Below are positions 26,820-36,403 of a stretch of 64,000 nt of DNA, piece by piece. A program made the position numbers and the translations under genes. Positions within the stretch are counted from its first letter, which is position 1; each line of letters starts with the position of its first letter. The notes under the pieces are model-generated. The model searched no databases. It was not told where the DNA came from and saw only the letters and a list, made by a program, of their open reading frames with translations. Source of the stretch: Eubacteriales bacterium (GTDB taxonomy: Bacteria; Bacillota_A; Clostridia; Saccharofermentanales; DTU023); NCBI GenBank assembly GCA_030532185.1, contig JAUNLO010000003.1, positions 1-64,000 on the forward strand, given 5' to 3'.

Positions 26820-26866
26820 GAGACTTGTAGGTCGGGGTCAGCCCCTGTCCTCAAGCATTGCCCTAG

Positions 26867-26886
26867 GCCCCTGCTTGCAGGCGGGG
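26867..26886 (+). other. GC-rich hairpin after hisS
   Basis: CCTGC (26870-26874) and GCAGG (26877-26881) with flanking CCC/GGGG form a compact hairpin in the hisS-aspS spacer. No T-run follows, so termination is doubtful. Confidence 0.4.
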
Positions 26887-26970
26887 ACGAGCTGAGTAAA
26901 ATACAAGTATTGACGAGATCATCTAGCTAAAGTGTTGACTAGGTTAACCAGATTAAGTTAACTAGATTAA

Positions 26971-27010
26971 CCAGATTAATAAGTAGAGAACGAGATTAAT
27001 AAGTAGAGAA
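26971..27010 (+). repeat. 20-bp direct repeat upstream of aspS
   Basis: CCAGATTAATAAGTAGAGAA (26971-26990) is repeated as CGAGATTAATAAGTAGAGAA (26991-27010), one difference in 20. It is preceded by related GATTAAC/AGTTAAC motifs from 26942. The array ends at the aspS ribosome binding site region (GAGGG). Confidence 0.75.
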
Positions 27011-27026
27011 ATAGAGGGATTGTAGA

Positions 27027-28847
27027 ATGAGTGAAAGTATGGCCGGCTTAACACGCAGTATGCGGGTAGCCGAAGTTTCCGAAGAGAATCTGGGACAAGA
27101 ACTGACCCTGATGGGCTGGTGCCATTTACAGAGAGATTTAGGCAAAATTGTCTTCCTCACTCTGCGTGACCGCTCGGGCGAGCTGCAGCTGGTAATCGAT
27201 GAAGAATCCGGCCCGGACCTGCTAGCTAAGGCCCAAAAGGTGAGAGGGGAATTTGTCTTGGCCTGTGTGGGTAACTTCCGCAAGCGGCAGGACCCCAATC
27301 CGGATATGCCAACCGGGGCTTACGAGCTGCATGTTAAGGAGCTGCGGATTCTTTCAAGTTCTAAAACTCCACCCTTCTATATTGATGAGAGTGGCGACCA
27401 GGCCCGGGAGGCCTTGCGCTTGGAATACCGCTACTTGGACCTGCGTAGACCTAGCCTGCAGAAGAACATGCTCAAGCGCCACCAGATTGCCAACTTTACC
27501 CGCAACTGGTTCAGCCAAGAGGGCTTCTTAGAAATTGAAACCCCTACCCTCATTAAATCTACCCCCGAGGGGGCCCGTGACTACCTAGTGCCCTCCCGGG
27601 TCTTCCCCGGCGAATTCTTCGCCCTGCCCCAATCCCCCCAGCTCTTCAAGCAGCTCTTGATGGTGGCGGGCTATGACCGCTATATGCAGCTAGCCCGTTG
27701 CTTCCGAGATGAGGACTTGCGGGCCGACCGGCAGCCGGAATTTACCCAAATCGACTTAGAGATGAGCTTTGTGTCTGCGGAGGATGTACGGACTTTAGTG
27801 GAGCGTTATATTCATGACCTCCTCCAGGCCCAGGCGGGCGTAGAGGTTAGCCTGCCCCTGCCCCGCATGACCTGGGACGAAGCCATGGCTCGCTACGGAT
27901 CTGACAAGCCGGATATCCGTTTTGGTATGGAGATACACGATGTGTCCGACCTGGCTCGGGAAAGTGATTTCCGGGTCTTCAGCTCGGCAGTCGAGGGGGG
28001 AGGCATGGTAGGGGCCATAGCGGTACCCGGAGGCTCCAGCTATAAACGCCGCCGCCTGGATGAATTAGGCAAATTTGCCCAGGAAAACGGGGCTAAGGGC
28101 CTGGTGTGGATGTCTTACGAAGATCCCCTCCGCGGCTCAGCTACCAAGTTCTTAGGTGCCGAGTTTATGGCCCAGCTGGCCGAACGCTGTGGGGCAGGTG
28201 AGGGCGACCTCTTCCTCCTTATTGCCGATGAAAAATATAAGGCCTTGGAAGTTTTGGGACGGCTCCGCCTGGAGATTGCCCGGGAATTGCAGATGATTGA
28301 CCAGAGCAAATGGGCCCCCCTCTGGATTATTAACTTCCCCATGTTTGAATATAATGAAGAAGAGGACCGCTTGGTGGCGGCCCACCACCCCTTTACTATG
28401 CCCTTGGAAGAAGACCTCCAAGATGAGCAGAAAGAGCCGGCCAACTGGCGAGCCAATGCCTATGACCTGGTCATTAATGGCTATGAATTGGGTTCTGGCT
28501 CCTTGCGTATTTTTGACCCCGACTTGCAGGCCCGTATTTTTGACCTCCTGGGCCTGCCCCTGGAAGAAGCCAAACGGCGTTTTGGCTTCCTGCTCAAGGC
28601 CTTTGAGTATGGAGTACCCCCTCATGCTGGCCTGGCCCTGGGTTTAGACCGGCTGGTCATGCTCATTTGTGGGACGGACAATATCCGTGACGTCATCGCC
28701 TTCCCCAAGATTCAAAACTCTTCAGACCTTATGTCCGGCTGTCCTTCACCCGTGGATCCGGCTCAACTGGCAGAATTGGGTTTGACCATCCAGCCTAGTA
28801 AGAGGCAGAAGGCTGATGAGGAGAAGGCGACGGACCAAGCAGAATAG
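27027..28847 (+). CDS. aspS: Aspartyl-tRNA synthetase
   Basis: A 606-residue bacterial-type AspRS. It has an N-terminal OB-fold anticodon domain (GWCHLQRDLGKIVFLTLRDRSG), class II motif 1-2 region (RYLDLRRPSLQ; ARCFRDEDLRADRQPEFTQID), a GAD insertion domain (about residues 290-420), and motif 3 (GLALGLDRLVMLICG). The motif FTQIDLEMSF is characteristic. It charges tRNA-Asp in the cytoplasm. A GAGGG site lies nine bases upstream. The last about 15 residues are a Lys/Glu-rich tail. A hairpin separates it from lepB. Confidence 0.97.
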   Translation: MSESMAGLTRSMRVAEVSEENLGQELTLMGWCHLQRDLGKIVFLTLRDRSGELQLVIDEESGPDLLAKAQKVRGEFVLACVGNFRKRQDPNPDMPTGAYELHVKELRILSSSKTPPFYIDESGDQAREALRLEYRYLDLRRPSLQKNMLKRHQIANFTRNWFSQEGFLEIETPTLIKSTPEGARDYLVPSRVFPGEFFALPQSPQLFKQLLMVAGYDRYMQLARCFRDEDLRADRQPEFTQIDLEMSFVSAEDVRTLVERYIHDLLQAQAGVEVSLPLPRMTWDEAMARYGSDKPDIRFGMEIHDVSDLARESDFRVFSSAVEGGGMVGAIAVPGGSSYKRRRLDELGKFAQENGAKGLVWMSYEDPLRGSATKFLGAEFMAQLAERCGAGEGDLFLLIADEKYKALEVLGRLRLEIARELQMIDQSKWAPLWIINFPMFEYNEEEDRLVAAHHPFTMPLEEDLQDEQKEPANWRANAYDLVINGYELGSGSLRIFDPDLQARIFDLLGLPLEEAKRRFGFLLKAFEYGVPPHAGLALGLDRLVMLICGTDNIRDVIAFPKIQNSSDLMSGCPSPVDPAQLAELGLTIQPSKRQKADEEKATDQAE

Positions 28848-28849
28848 GG

Positions 28850-28885
28850 TAGGCTGCTTGCCCGGATTGGCAAGATCTTAGCCTA
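28850..28885 (+). other. Hairpin between aspS and lepB
   Basis: TAGGCT (28850-28855) and CTTGCC (28857-28862) pair with GGCAAG (28869-28874) and AGCCTA (28880-28885), a two-part stem. No T-run follows and the lepB ribosome binding site begins at once, so it is likely an mRNA-structure element, not a terminator. Confidence 0.55.
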
Positions 28886-28902
28886 GTGAGAGGAAGATAA
28901 AA

Positions 28903-29613
28903 TTGACTCCACAAGATACATATAGAGCAGCTGACACTGAGCAAAAGCAGGCGGAGTGGGCCGAGTTAGATTCCTTAAGTGAGGGAACAGACCCTGGGCC
29001 CAGCGAGCCGGAGACCGAGACTGACCTTTTAGAGGAAGACCTGCCTGCTTCTCCGGGAGGTCCGGGCAAGGGTAAATTGGACCTGCTGACGGAAATCTTG
29101 GATTATGCCAAGACCTTCCTCCTTGTCCTAGTGGTGGCCCTGCTCTTAACCCAATTCGTCATCCAAAGAAATACGGTAAAGGGTCAATCCATGGTCCCTA
29201 CCCTCCAGGACGGGGATGAGCTCCTGGTAGAGAAGGTGACCCGTTATTTCGGGGCCATTAACCGTTTTGACATCATCACGGTGGATACCCACTGGGTAGA
29301 AACCGACCATCCCAACCGGGTGATTAAAAGGGTTATCGGGCTCCCGGGAGAAACCGTGGAAATCAAGGAGGGTAAGGTTTACATCAATGATCAAGTTCTG
29401 GACCAGCCCTTCTTAGCCGAGGACCTAAAAACCTTGAGCCGGGATTCGCGCTTTAGCAAGGTGACCCTGGGAACTCAGGAGTACTATGTTCTAGGTGATA
29501 ACCGCAATAACTCCACCGACAGCCGCTACTATGGCCCGGTGCCCCAGTCCGCAATTTTAGGTAAATTACTCGTACGCTTTTATCCCTTTGAGGCCCTAGG
29601 CGTACCCAAATAG
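28903..29613 (+). CDS. lepB: Signal peptidase I
   Basis: A 236-residue S26A peptidase that removes signal peptides at the outer face of the membrane. A Glu/Asp/Pro-rich cytoplasmic extension (residues 1-60) precedes a single membrane segment (about 71-87). The catalytic Ser is in QSMVPTLQDGDEL (Ser96) and the general-base Lys in NRVIKRVIGLPGE (Lys142). GDNRNNSTDSRYYGPV is the conserved C-terminal box. The start is a TTG: the only later Met in frame is inside the active site, and GAGAGG lies about nine bases upstream of the TTG. The long acidic N-terminus is unusual compared with SipS-type enzymes. Confidence 0.93.
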   Translation: MTPQDTYRAADTEQKQAEWAELDSLSEGTDPGPSEPETETDLLEEDLPASPGGPGKGKLDLLTEILDYAKTFLLVLVVALLLTQFVIQRNTVKGQSMVPTLQDGDELLVEKVTRYFGAINRFDIITVDTHWVETDHPNRVIKRVIGLPGETVEIKEGKVYINDQVLDQPFLAEDLKTLSRDSRFSKVTLGTQEYYVLGDNRNNSTDSRYYGPVPQSAILGKLLVRFYPFEALGVPK

Positions 29614-29632
29614 AGATTAGCAAAGAAAAATA

Positions 29633-31453
29633 ATGCCCACTGAACAAGAGAGAATTTCCCATATTCGCAACTTCTGTATCATTGCTCATATCGACCATGG
29701 TAAATCTACCCTGGCCGACCGTATTATTGAAAACTGCGGGGCCATTTCCAGCCGGGAAATGCAGAACCAGCTCCTGGACAATATGGAGCTGGAGCGCGAG
29801 CGCGGTATCACGATTAAGGCTCGGGCCGCTAGCTTCAACTATACGGCCGAGAATGGTGAGACCTATCTTTTCAACCTGATTGATACACCGGGACATGTGG
29901 ACTTCAACTATGAGGTTTCCCGTACCCTGGCAGCTTGTGACGGGGCTATTTTGGTAGTGGATGCGGCCCAGGGGGTGGAAGCCCAAACCCTGGCTAACTC
30001 CTATTTAGCCATTGACGCAGATTTAGAAATTTTGCCCGTAATTAATAAGATTGACCTGCCGGCGGCCCGTCCGGAGGAGGTTAGGGAAGAGATTGAGGAA
30101 GTTATTGGTATCGATGCCTCTGAGGCTCCCGCTATCTCAGCCAAGAATAACCTGAATATCCGGGAAGTCCTGGAGGCTATAGTTCATCAACTGCCGCCTC
30201 CGGTCGAACCCGCCCCTGATGCCCCCCTCAAGGCTTTAATTTTTGACTCCGAGTATGACCCCTACAAGGGAGTTATACTCCATGTTCAAGTCAAAGAAGG
30301 CAAGCTGAGCCTGGGCCAGGAAATCCTCCTCATGCACTCACAGACCGAGTTCGAGGTGGTGGAATTAGGGGTTTTCAGTCCGGGGAAAATCCACAATCGC
30401 CAGGAACTCAGGAGTGGCGAGGTGGGCTATATTGCTGCTTCCATCAAGAATGTGCAGGATACCCGGGTAGGGGATACGGTCACCCTGCTAGAAAGACCGG
30501 CTGCCGAGGCCCTGCCGGGCTACGAGCCGGTGCAGCAGATGGTGTTCTGCGGCCTTTACCCGGTGGATGGGGCTGACTACAACGCTCTGCGCGAGGCCTT
30601 AGAGAAACTCCAGCTTAATGATGCCGCCTTGTCCTTTGAACCCGAAACCTCTGCGGCCTTGGGCTTTGGTTTCCGCTGCGGCTTTTTAGGCCTCCTGCAT
30701 TACGAAATTATCCAAGAACGCTTGGCACGGGAATACGACTTGGACTTGATTTCTACCGCCCCTTCTGTGGTCTACAAAATACAGCTCACGGACGGTAGCG
30801 TAATTGACCTGCAAAATCCCACAGATATGCCGCCTACGGACCAGATTGACTTTATCCAGGAGCCCATAGTGAGGGCTAATATCATGTCGCCCACCGACTA
30901 TGTGGGTAACATCATGGAGCTCTGCCAGGACCGGCGGGGGACCTTTAAGGATATGCAATACCTGGATAAGCGGATTGTCGAAATCCATTACGACATGCCC
31001 CTAAACGAGATTATTTATGACTTCTTTGATGCCTTGAAGTCGCGGTCCCGGGGCTATGCCTCCTTGTCTTACAACTTCCTCGAGTACCGTAAGGGTGACC
31101 TCATCAAATTAGATATAGTCATCCACGGGGAAGTGGTAGATGCCTTGAGCTTTATTATTGACCGGGAAAAATCTTACCCCCGGGCCCGACGGATAGTGGA
31201 GAAACTTAAAGAGAATATACCCCGCCATCAGTTTGAGGTCCCGGTCCAGGCGGCCATTGCTGGTAAGGTTATCGCCCGTGAGACCGTAAGAGCCTACCGC
31301 AAGGATGTTTTGGCCAAGTGCTATGGTGGTGACATCAGTCGTAAGAAAAAATTGTTGGAGAAGCAGAAGGAAGGTAAGAAGCGCATGCGGTCTGTAGGGT
31401 CTGTAGATATACCCCAAGAGGCCTTCCTCTCCGTCCTGAAATTGGATGAATAA
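29633..31453 (+). CDS. lepA: Elongation factor 4 (LepA)
   Basis: A 606-residue ribosomal GTPase that back-translocates stalled ribosomes. It has G1 AHIDHGKST (about residues 17-25), G3 DTPGHVDF, G4 NKIDLP, and the LepA C-terminal domain with [10 protein letters not shown] and [22 protein letters not shown]. It lies 19 bases after lepB, an arrangement seen in other bacteria. The sequence before the ATG (AGCAAAGAAAAATA) has no good Shine-Dalgarno site, so translation may depend on coupling or be low. Confidence 0.97.
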   Translation: MPTEQERISHIRNFCIIAHIDHGKSTLADRIIENCGAISSREMQNQLLDNMELERERGITIKARAASFNYTAENGETYLFNLIDTPGHVDFNYEVSRTLAACDGAILVVDAAQGVEAQTLANSYLAIDADLEILPVINKIDLPAARPEEVREEIEEVIGIDASEAPAISAKNNLNIREVLEAIVHQLPPPVEPAPDAPLKALIFDSEYDPYKGVILHVQVKEGKLSLGQEILLMHSQTEFEVVELGVFSPGKIHNRQELRSGEVGYIAASIKNVQDTRVGDTVTLLERPAAEALPGYEPVQQMVFCGLYPVDGADYNALREALEKLQLNDAALSFEPETSAALGFGFRCGFLGLLHYEIIQERLAREYDLDLISTAPSVVYKIQLTDGSVIDLQNPTDMPPTDQIDFIQEPIVRANIMSPTDYVGNIMELCQDRRGTFKDMQYLDKRIVEIHYDMPLNEIIYDFFDALKSRSRGYASLSYNFLEYRKGDLIKLDIVIHGEVVDALSFIIDREKSYPRARRIVEKLKENIPRHQFEVPVQAAIAGKVIARETVRAYRKDVLAKCYGGDISRKKKLLEKQKEGKKRMRSVGSVDIPQEAFLSVLKLDE

Positions 31454-31493
31454 GGCAAAAGCCCTGACCTGCCTGCTTAAGGCCTTGCTGTCG

Positions 31494-31551
31494 AGGCCGG
31501 AGTCGGTCCGGCCTGTGACAAGCAGCTCAAGTGAGAGCTCGGCTTGCTTGT
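31494..31551 (+). other. Paired hairpins between lepA and tRNA-Leu
   Basis: AGGCCGGA (31494-31501) pairs with TCCGGCCT (31507-31514). Just after, ACAAGCA (about 31518-31524) pairs with TGCTTGT (about 31545-31551). Neither has a T-run. They may end or process the lepA transcript before the tRNA promoter. Confidence 0.5.
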
Positions 31552-31583
31552 GCAAGGTGACTAAAGTAAACCGGGTCTAGCCC

Positions 31584-31613
31584 TTTACTTTTACTAGCTT
31601 TATTGGTTAAAAT
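31584..31613 (+). promoter_or_regulatory. Candidate promoter of tRNA-Leu and the Crp/Fnr gene
   Basis: TTTACT (31584-31589), 18 bases, TAAAAT (31608-31613). The expected start is about 15 bases before the tRNA 5' end. The promoter may also drive the downstream regulator and fhs. Confidence 0.5.
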
Positions 31614-31635
31614 CTATGGGTCAGCTTATGCGTTC

Positions 31636-31720
31636 GCGGATGTGGTGGAATTGGCAGACACGCTGGATTTAGGTTCCAGTGCCCACAAGCGTGCAGGTTC
31701 GAGTCCTGTCATCCGCACCA
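31636..31720 (+). tRNA. tRNA-Leu (anticodon TAG)
   Basis: An 85-base class II tRNA. The acceptor stem GCGGATG pairs with CATCCGC, then A and an encoded CCA. The anticodon stem CTGGA/TCCAG holds a seven-base loop TTTAGGT with anticodon TAG. A short variable arm (GTGCCCACAAGCGT) and T-arm GCAGGTTCGAGTCCTGT follow. It reads CUA and probably other CUN codons. Leu identity follows from the anticodon and long variable arm. Confidence 0.96.
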
Positions 31721-31755
31721 ACTTGCTTTTGCAGGGTAGGGATGTGAGGTTCCAA

Positions 31756-32484
31756 TTGAAACGAATTTGTGACATTCTGCGCGAGACTGCACTGTTCCAG
31801 GATTTGGACCAGCAAATCTACCGTAGTTATTGTGAAAATTCCAAGCTGGAAGTTTTTTGGAAGGGCGATCTGATAGTCCAAGAAGGTGATCGCTGCGAAG
31901 GCTTGATTGTGATCGTAGAAGGTCAGGCCGCCATTATGATGACCTCCCCCAATGGGGACTACTCCACCCTTAATCTGCTAGGCGCCGGTGATACTTTCGG
32001 TGAGAGCCTCTTTTTTGGTAACCGCCGCTATTATCAATCTAGCTTGGAAGCCGCAACCAATGGCAAGTATCTCTTTATTTCGCGGCAAAGAGTCCTGGAA
32101 ATGATTGCTCAATCTCCTCAGCTCTTAAGCAATATTCTTTCCTCCCTATCTGACACCATCTACGAGCAAGAACGCCGTATCAATTTGCTGTCCCAGCGCA
32201 GCCTGCGCCGCAAAATATCGGCTTATTTAATCGAACTTTTGCGCGACAAGTTGGAAGAGAAGGGAACCAGACTCAAGGATGAGCTGCAAATAGTATCTAC
32301 TCCTGCTGTAGAATTGCCGGTCAGCAAGGCCATGGTGGCTAAACTTTTGGCCATGCCCCGACCTTCCTTGTCGCGGGAGCTGATCAGCATGGAGGAAGAT
32401 GGACTGATAAAAGTTGCCGGTAGAGTAATCTGGTTGATTGATCTCAAAGAGTTGTCTGCCGGCCAAGAATTAGAAGACTTTTAA
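31756..32484 (+). CDS. Crp/Fnr-family transcriptional regulator
   Basis: About 242 residues. The N-terminal cyclic-nucleotide-binding-like domain (about 1-120) contains GDLIVQEGDRCEGLIVIVEG and GDTFGESLFF. A long helix follows, then a C-terminal winged HTH (PVSKAMVAKLLAMPRPSLSRELISMEEDGLIKV). No Fnr-type Cys cluster is evident, so the signal is unknown. A much longer reading frame runs back through the tRNA to 31603 and is rejected. TTG at 31756 has GTGAGGT five bases upstream; GTG at 31744 is the alternative. It lies only 23 bases upstream of fhs, which suggests cotranscription and possible control of one-carbon metabolism. Confidence 0.85.
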   Translation: MKRICDILRETALFQDLDQQIYRSYCENSKLEVFWKGDLIVQEGDRCEGLIVIVEGQAAIMMTSPNGDYSTLNLLGAGDTFGESLFFGNRRYYQSSLEAATNGKYLFISRQRVLEMIAQSPQLLSNILSSLSDTIYEQERRINLLSQRSLRRKISAYLIELLRDKLEEKGTRLKDELQIVSTPAVELPVSKAMVAKLLAMPRPSLSRELISMEEDGLIKVAGRVIWLIDLKELSAGQELEDF

Positions 32485-32507
32485 TTTGACATTGCGGAGG
32501 TAAAAAC

Positions 32508-34178
32508 ATGTCCTACAAGTCTGACATTGAAATTGCCCAGGAGGCAACCCTAGAACCCATTAGCAAGATCGCAGAACGTGCTGGTCTGGATCCCCAAGAG
32601 ATTATCCCCTATGGCCATTACATGGCTAAGGTACCTTTCTCAGCTATCAAACCTGACCAGGCCAAGGCTAAGCTCGTTTTGGTTACGGCTATCAACCCCA
32701 CACCTGCCGGTGAAGGTAAAACTACCACCACAGTCGGTCTTGGTGACGGCCTCCGCAAAATCGGTAAAAAATCTGCCGTAGCCCTGCGTGAACCCTCTCT
32801 GGGTCCCGTATTCGGGGTTAAGGGTGGGGCAGCCGGTGGCGGTTATGCCCAGGTTGTACCCATGGAAAACCTTAACCTGCACTTCACCGGTGACTTCCAC
32901 GCCATCGGGGCCGCCAATAACCTCTTAGCAGCCATGCTGGACAACCATATCCACCAAGGTAATGCCCTGAACATTGACACCCGTCGTATCGTCTGGAACC
33001 GCTGCGTAGACATGAACGACCGCCAACTCCGCAATATCGTGATTGGTCTAGGCAAACGTGGTGACGGTATCACCCGCGAAGACCACTTTGATATTACCGT
33101 GGCTTCGGAAGTTATGGCAGCTTTCTGCCTGGCAACTTCTTTAGAAGACCTGGAAGCTCGTTTAGGCCGTATGATTGTTGCTTACACCAACGACAAGAAG
33201 CCTGTTACTTGTGCTGACCTCAATGCCCAGGGTGCTATGACCGCCCTGCTCAAGGACGCCCTGCAACCTAACCTGGTCCAGACCCTGGAAGGTACCCCGG
33301 CCTTTGTCCACGGTGGTCCCTTCGCCAACATTGCCCACGGCTGTAACTCAGTGATGGCTACCCGCCTGGCTATGCAGAGTGCAGATTATGCCATTACGGA
33401 AGCCGGCTTCGGTGCTGACCTGGGTGCTGAGAAATTCCTGGATATTAAATGCCGGGCTGCTGAGCTCAACCCCGCAGTAGTAGTTATCGTAGCGACCGTA
33501 CGTGCCCTGAAACACCATGGTGGTGCTGCCCTCAAAGACCTCAATAATGAAGATATTGAGGCCCTGAAAAAGGGTATGCCCAACCTGCAAAAACACATTC
33601 AAAACCTGCAAGAAGTCTTTAATTCCAATGTCGTAGTAGCCATCAACCGCTTCCCCACGGATACGGAAAATGAACTGGAAACTATCCGCGAACTGACCAA
33701 ACAGTACGGGGTAGAAGTTGTTCTCTCAGAAGTTTGGGGCAAGGGCGGCGAAGGCGGTATGGCCTTGGCTGAAAAGGTGGTTGAACTCTGTGAGCAGGAA
33801 AAACCGCTTAACTTTACCTATGACCTGGATTTAGACCCTGTTCAGAAGATTGAAGCTATCGCTAAGAAGATCTACGGCGCTGATAAGGTAGAGATTACCG
33901 CCGGGGCTAAGAGACAAATTAGAGAAGCTGAAGAACTTGGCTTTGGCAAGCTACCCATCTGCATGGCCAAGACCCAGTACTCCTTCTCGGATGATCCCAA
34001 GCTCCTGGGTGCCCCCGAAGGCTTTACCCTCACCGTGCGTAATGTCAGAATTTCTGCCGGTGCTGGCTTCCTGGTAGCCCTCACGGGTGAAATTATGACC
34101 ATGCCTGGTCTGCCCAAGGTTCCTTCAGCTGAAAATATTGATGTAGATAGCGAAGGTAACATTAACGGTTTGTTCTAA
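32508..34178 (+). CDS. fhs: Formate-tetrahydrofolate ligase
   Basis: A 556-residue enzyme of normal length that makes 10-formyl-THF from formate, THF and ATP. The P-loop is [15 protein letters not shown] (about residues 64-78); [21 protein letters not shown] and [17 protein letters not shown] [17 protein letters not shown] are diagnostic. It is used in the methyl branch of acetogenesis and in purine and amino-acid synthesis in clostridia. GGAGG precedes the ATG. Codon use is markedly biased towards preferred codons (many GGT and CTG), suggesting high expression. A hairpin follows. Confidence 0.98.
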   Translation: MSYKSDIEIAQEATLEPISKIAERAGLDPQEIIPYGHYMAKVPFSAIKPDQAKAKLVLVTAINPTPAGEGKTTTTVGLGDGLRKIGKKSAVALREPSLGPVFGVKGGAAGGGYAQVVPMENLNLHFTGDFHAIGAANNLLAAMLDNHIHQGNALNIDTRRIVWNRCVDMNDRQLRNIVIGLGKRGDGITREDHFDITVASEVMAAFCLATSLEDLEARLGRMIVAYTNDKKPVTCADLNAQGAMTALLKDALQPNLVQTLEGTPAFVHGGPFANIAHGCNSVMATRLAMQSADYAITEAGFGADLGAEKFLDIKCRAAELNPAVVVIVATVRALKHHGGAALKDLNNEDIEALKKGMPNLQKHIQNLQEVFNSNVVVAINRFPTDTENELETIRELTKQYGVEVVLSEVWGKGGEGGMALAEKVVELCEQEKPLNFTYDLDLDPVQKIEAIAKKIYGADKVEITAGAKRQIREAEELGFGKLPICMAKTQYSFSDDPKLLGAPEGFTLTVRNVRISAGAGFLVALTGEIMTMPGLPKVPSAENIDVDSEGNINGLF

Positions 34179-34209
34179 ACTTAATTTGATTGTAAGCTAG
34201 CCGCAACAC

Positions 34210-34235
34210 AGACTGGGGTTTTGCAACCCCAGTCT
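34210..34235 (+). terminator. Terminator-like hairpin after fhs
   Basis: AGACTGGGGTT (34210-34220) pairs with AACCCCAGTCT (34225-34235), an 11-bp stem with loop TTGC. The T-run is weak (CTATATGT), so readthrough into the next gene is possible. Confidence 0.7.
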
Positions 34236-34273
34236 CTATATGTCTCAGGTACAATTTGGGAAAGGGTATTTTT

Positions 34274-35371
34274 ATGGAAAAGATCAAGAGAATCGTTAAC
34301 GAGATAGCCCAAAGTCTGGAACATGAACTGGGTATTATCCTGGATCAGAATCCCGAACAAGCAGCCCAGCTCAACGCCAAATACGGCGAGGGGGTATTTG
34401 AGCTTGCCCGCCAGGCCCTGGAGACAGAAGATGTGGTGCAAGGTCACGGTCTGTCCTTTCTCGCAGTTAACTTTGCTGATGACGAGAAAGCCGTCTACTA
34501 TATGGAAGGCGAAGATACCGCTGCCCGCGACCTTTTGGTCCTCCTGGCCCGCACGGTAGAAACCGCCTACGATGGTCGTGACCTCAATGACGAACGTTCC
34601 TCCTTCTTGAAGAATGTTCTTTTAGAAAACGAATTGCCAGGTGATATCCCCCTCAAGGCGCGGGAACTCAAAATTGACTACTTCCTCAGTCGTCAGGTTA
34701 TCCTCCTAAGCTTTGGTGAGGCCTGTGACCAGACCTGTGTGAACTTAATCAAAACTCAATTTGCCAGTGTAGACGACTACATTCTGCCTGTAGATGAGCA
34801 TACCGTAGTGGTGCTGGCTTCCTTGGCCGATCATGACGAAGCCTATATTGATGAGATTAGCCAAATGGTCATTGCAGGCTTTGAGCAGGAAGGTCGCAAT
34901 GTGACCGTGGGTATTGGCTTACCTGCTGAACACCTCAAGGATACGGCCTCTTCCTACCGCCAGGCTGCCCTGGCCCTGACTGTGGGCTCCATCTTTGAAG
35001 AAGAAGAGCGGATTATGTGGTACAAACGCTTAGGCCTGGGTCGCCTCATTTATCAGCTGCCCCGGACCCTCTGCGAGATGTTCCTGTCCGAGGTATTTGC
35101 CCCGGATACTTATGAGGCTTTAGATCCTGAAACCCTCCTCACCATTGAGAAATTCTTTGAGAATAATCTCAATGGGTCTGAAACTTCGCGCCAACTATTT
35201 GTCCATAGAAATACCTTGGTTTATCGCTTAGATAAAGTCCAAAAAATTACGGGTTTAGACCTGCGCACCTTTGAAGATGCCGTGCTCTTTAAGCTCGCTT
35301 CCATGGTGTATAAATACCTGGAATCCTTACAACAAGAGGACGAGGCTCAAACCCTGGACAAGCACTGGTAA
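34274..35371 (+). CDS. PucR/CdaR-like transcriptional regulator
   Basis: A 365-residue protein. The C-terminal helix-turn-helix of the PucR/CdaR type is clear: LLTIEKFFENNLNGSETSRQ and LFVHRNTLVYRLDKVQKITG (about residues 290-340), and the preceding middle region resembles the GGDEF-like domain of these regulators (VTVGIGLPAEHLKDTASSYR). The N-terminal about 130 residues are unassigned. The ATG at 34274 has AAAGGG eight bases upstream. It is followed 40 bases later by ftsE on the same strand. Its ligand and targets are unknown. Position suggests possible control of the division genes. Confidence 0.82.
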   Translation: MEKIKRIVNEIAQSLEHELGIILDQNPEQAAQLNAKYGEGVFELARQALETEDVVQGHGLSFLAVNFADDEKAVYYMEGEDTAARDLLVLLARTVETAYDGRDLNDERSSFLKNVLLENELPGDIPLKARELKIDYFLSRQVILLSFGEACDQTCVNLIKTQFASVDDYILPVDEHTVVVLASLADHDEAYIDEISQMVIAGFEQEGRNVTVGIGLPAEHLKDTASSYRQAALALTVGSIFEEEERIMWYKRLGLGRLIYQLPRTLCEMFLSEVFAPDTYEALDPETLLTIEKFFENNLNGSETSRQLFVHRNTLVYRLDKVQKITGLDLRTFEDAVLFKLASMVYKYLESLQQEDEAQTLDKHW

Positions 35372-35411
35372 GACCTCCAGGTCTTACCTTGCTTAGAATA
35401 GAGGTAAGAAC

Positions 35412-36401
35412 TTGATAGAATTTATAGATGTATCCAAGGATTATTCCCGGGGAGTTCACGCCCTGCATCAAGCGAACTTTTCAATTGATGCGGGCGAATT
35501 TATTTTTTTGATAGGGGAGTCGGGTGCCGGTAAATCTACCGTAATCAAACTGCTCACCTGTGAAGAACGCCCTACTTCCGGGACAGTGGTCTTGGATAAT
35601 TTCGATGTTTCACGCATGAAACAAAAGTTGGTCCCCTATCTGCGGCGGAAAATTGGTCTGATTTTCCAAGACTTCCGCCTGATTGATTCCAAGACCGTCT
35701 TTGAAAATGTGGCCTTTGCTATGGAAATCGTAGGAGCCCCGCGCGATGTGATTGAACGCCGGGTCCCCATAGTACTTTCCGTAGTGGGCCTCCGCCATAA
35801 GGCGGATTTCTACCCCAACGAGCTCTCGGGCGGTGAAGCCCAGCGGGTAGGGGTAGCCAGGGCTATGGTTAATAATCCCCGTCTGATTTTGGCTGATGAG
35901 CCTACGGGTAACCTGGATAAGCAAAATAGCGAAGCCATTATGGCCCTTTTAGATGAAATTAACCGTGCTGGTACAACGGTTATTGCCTGTACCCACGATT
36001 TAGATACTGTACGTAAAATGAATAAACGGGTTATTGAGTTGCGTCATGGCCGGGTAACTCGTGATGAGGCCCCTAGGGTGGAAGAAGACTTCTCCAAAAA
36101 CTTTGTCTCAGTGAAGCCCCAAGTTTCGGAAGAGATGCGCCGCTTGCTAGATGATAACAAAAGACAAAATCCTAATTCTAAGCTGAGCTTAGTAGACCAG
36201 GTGTCAAGTGCGGGGGAAGATCCTGCCCCTTCGCCCCAAGGCCCTCAGCTTGCAAAAGGCTCTCAGCTCCCTCAACTACTGGAGGCGGAAGCTGATCCCG
36301 CCCCGGATTTGCAGCTTCTGGAAAAGAAATTGGCAGCTGATGCCCAAAGGCGTAAACAGCGCAGTAGATTTCACGCTGGCAAGCAGGAGAAAATTAGCTA
36401 G
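35412..36401 (+). CDS. ftsE: Cell-division ABC ATPase FtsE with a long C-terminal tail
   Basis: A 329-residue protein. Residues 1-225 are a standard FtsE ATPase: Walker A GESGAGKST (35-43), Q-loop IGLIFQDFRLIDSKTVFENV, signature ELSGGEAQR, Walker B LILADEPTGNLD. It pairs with FtsX and signals to a murein hydrolase across the membrane. FtsE is usually about 225-230 residues. Here an extra about 100 residues, rich in Pro, Glu, Lys and Ala, are appended with no domain that I recognise. The start is TTG with GAGGT seven bases upstream. FtsX follows directly. Confidence 0.93.
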   Translation: MIEFIDVSKDYSRGVHALHQANFSIDAGEFIFLIGESGAGKSTVIKLLTCEERPTSGTVVLDNFDVSRMKQKLVPYLRRKIGLIFQDFRLIDSKTVFENVAFAMEIVGAPRDVIERRVPIVLSVVGLRHKADFYPNELSGGEAQRVGVARAMVNNPRLILADEPTGNLDKQNSEAIMALLDEINRAGTTVIACTHDLDTVRKMNKRVIELRHGRVTRDEAPRVEEDFSKNFVSVKPQVSEEMRRLLDDNKRQNPNSKLSLVDQVSSAGEDPAPSPQGPQLAKGSQLPQLLEAEADPAPDLQLLEKKLAADAQRRKQRSRFHAGKQEKIS

Positions 36402-36403
36402 TT

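Noticed and set aside
26942..27010. Mobile-element end upstream of aspS
   Set aside because: Only short direct repeats; no transposase, inverted ends or target duplication.
31603..31755. Open reading frame of the Crp/Fnr regulator extending back through the tRNA-Leu gene
   Set aside because: The tRNA is complete and the extra residues are its translation; better starts lie at 31744/31756.
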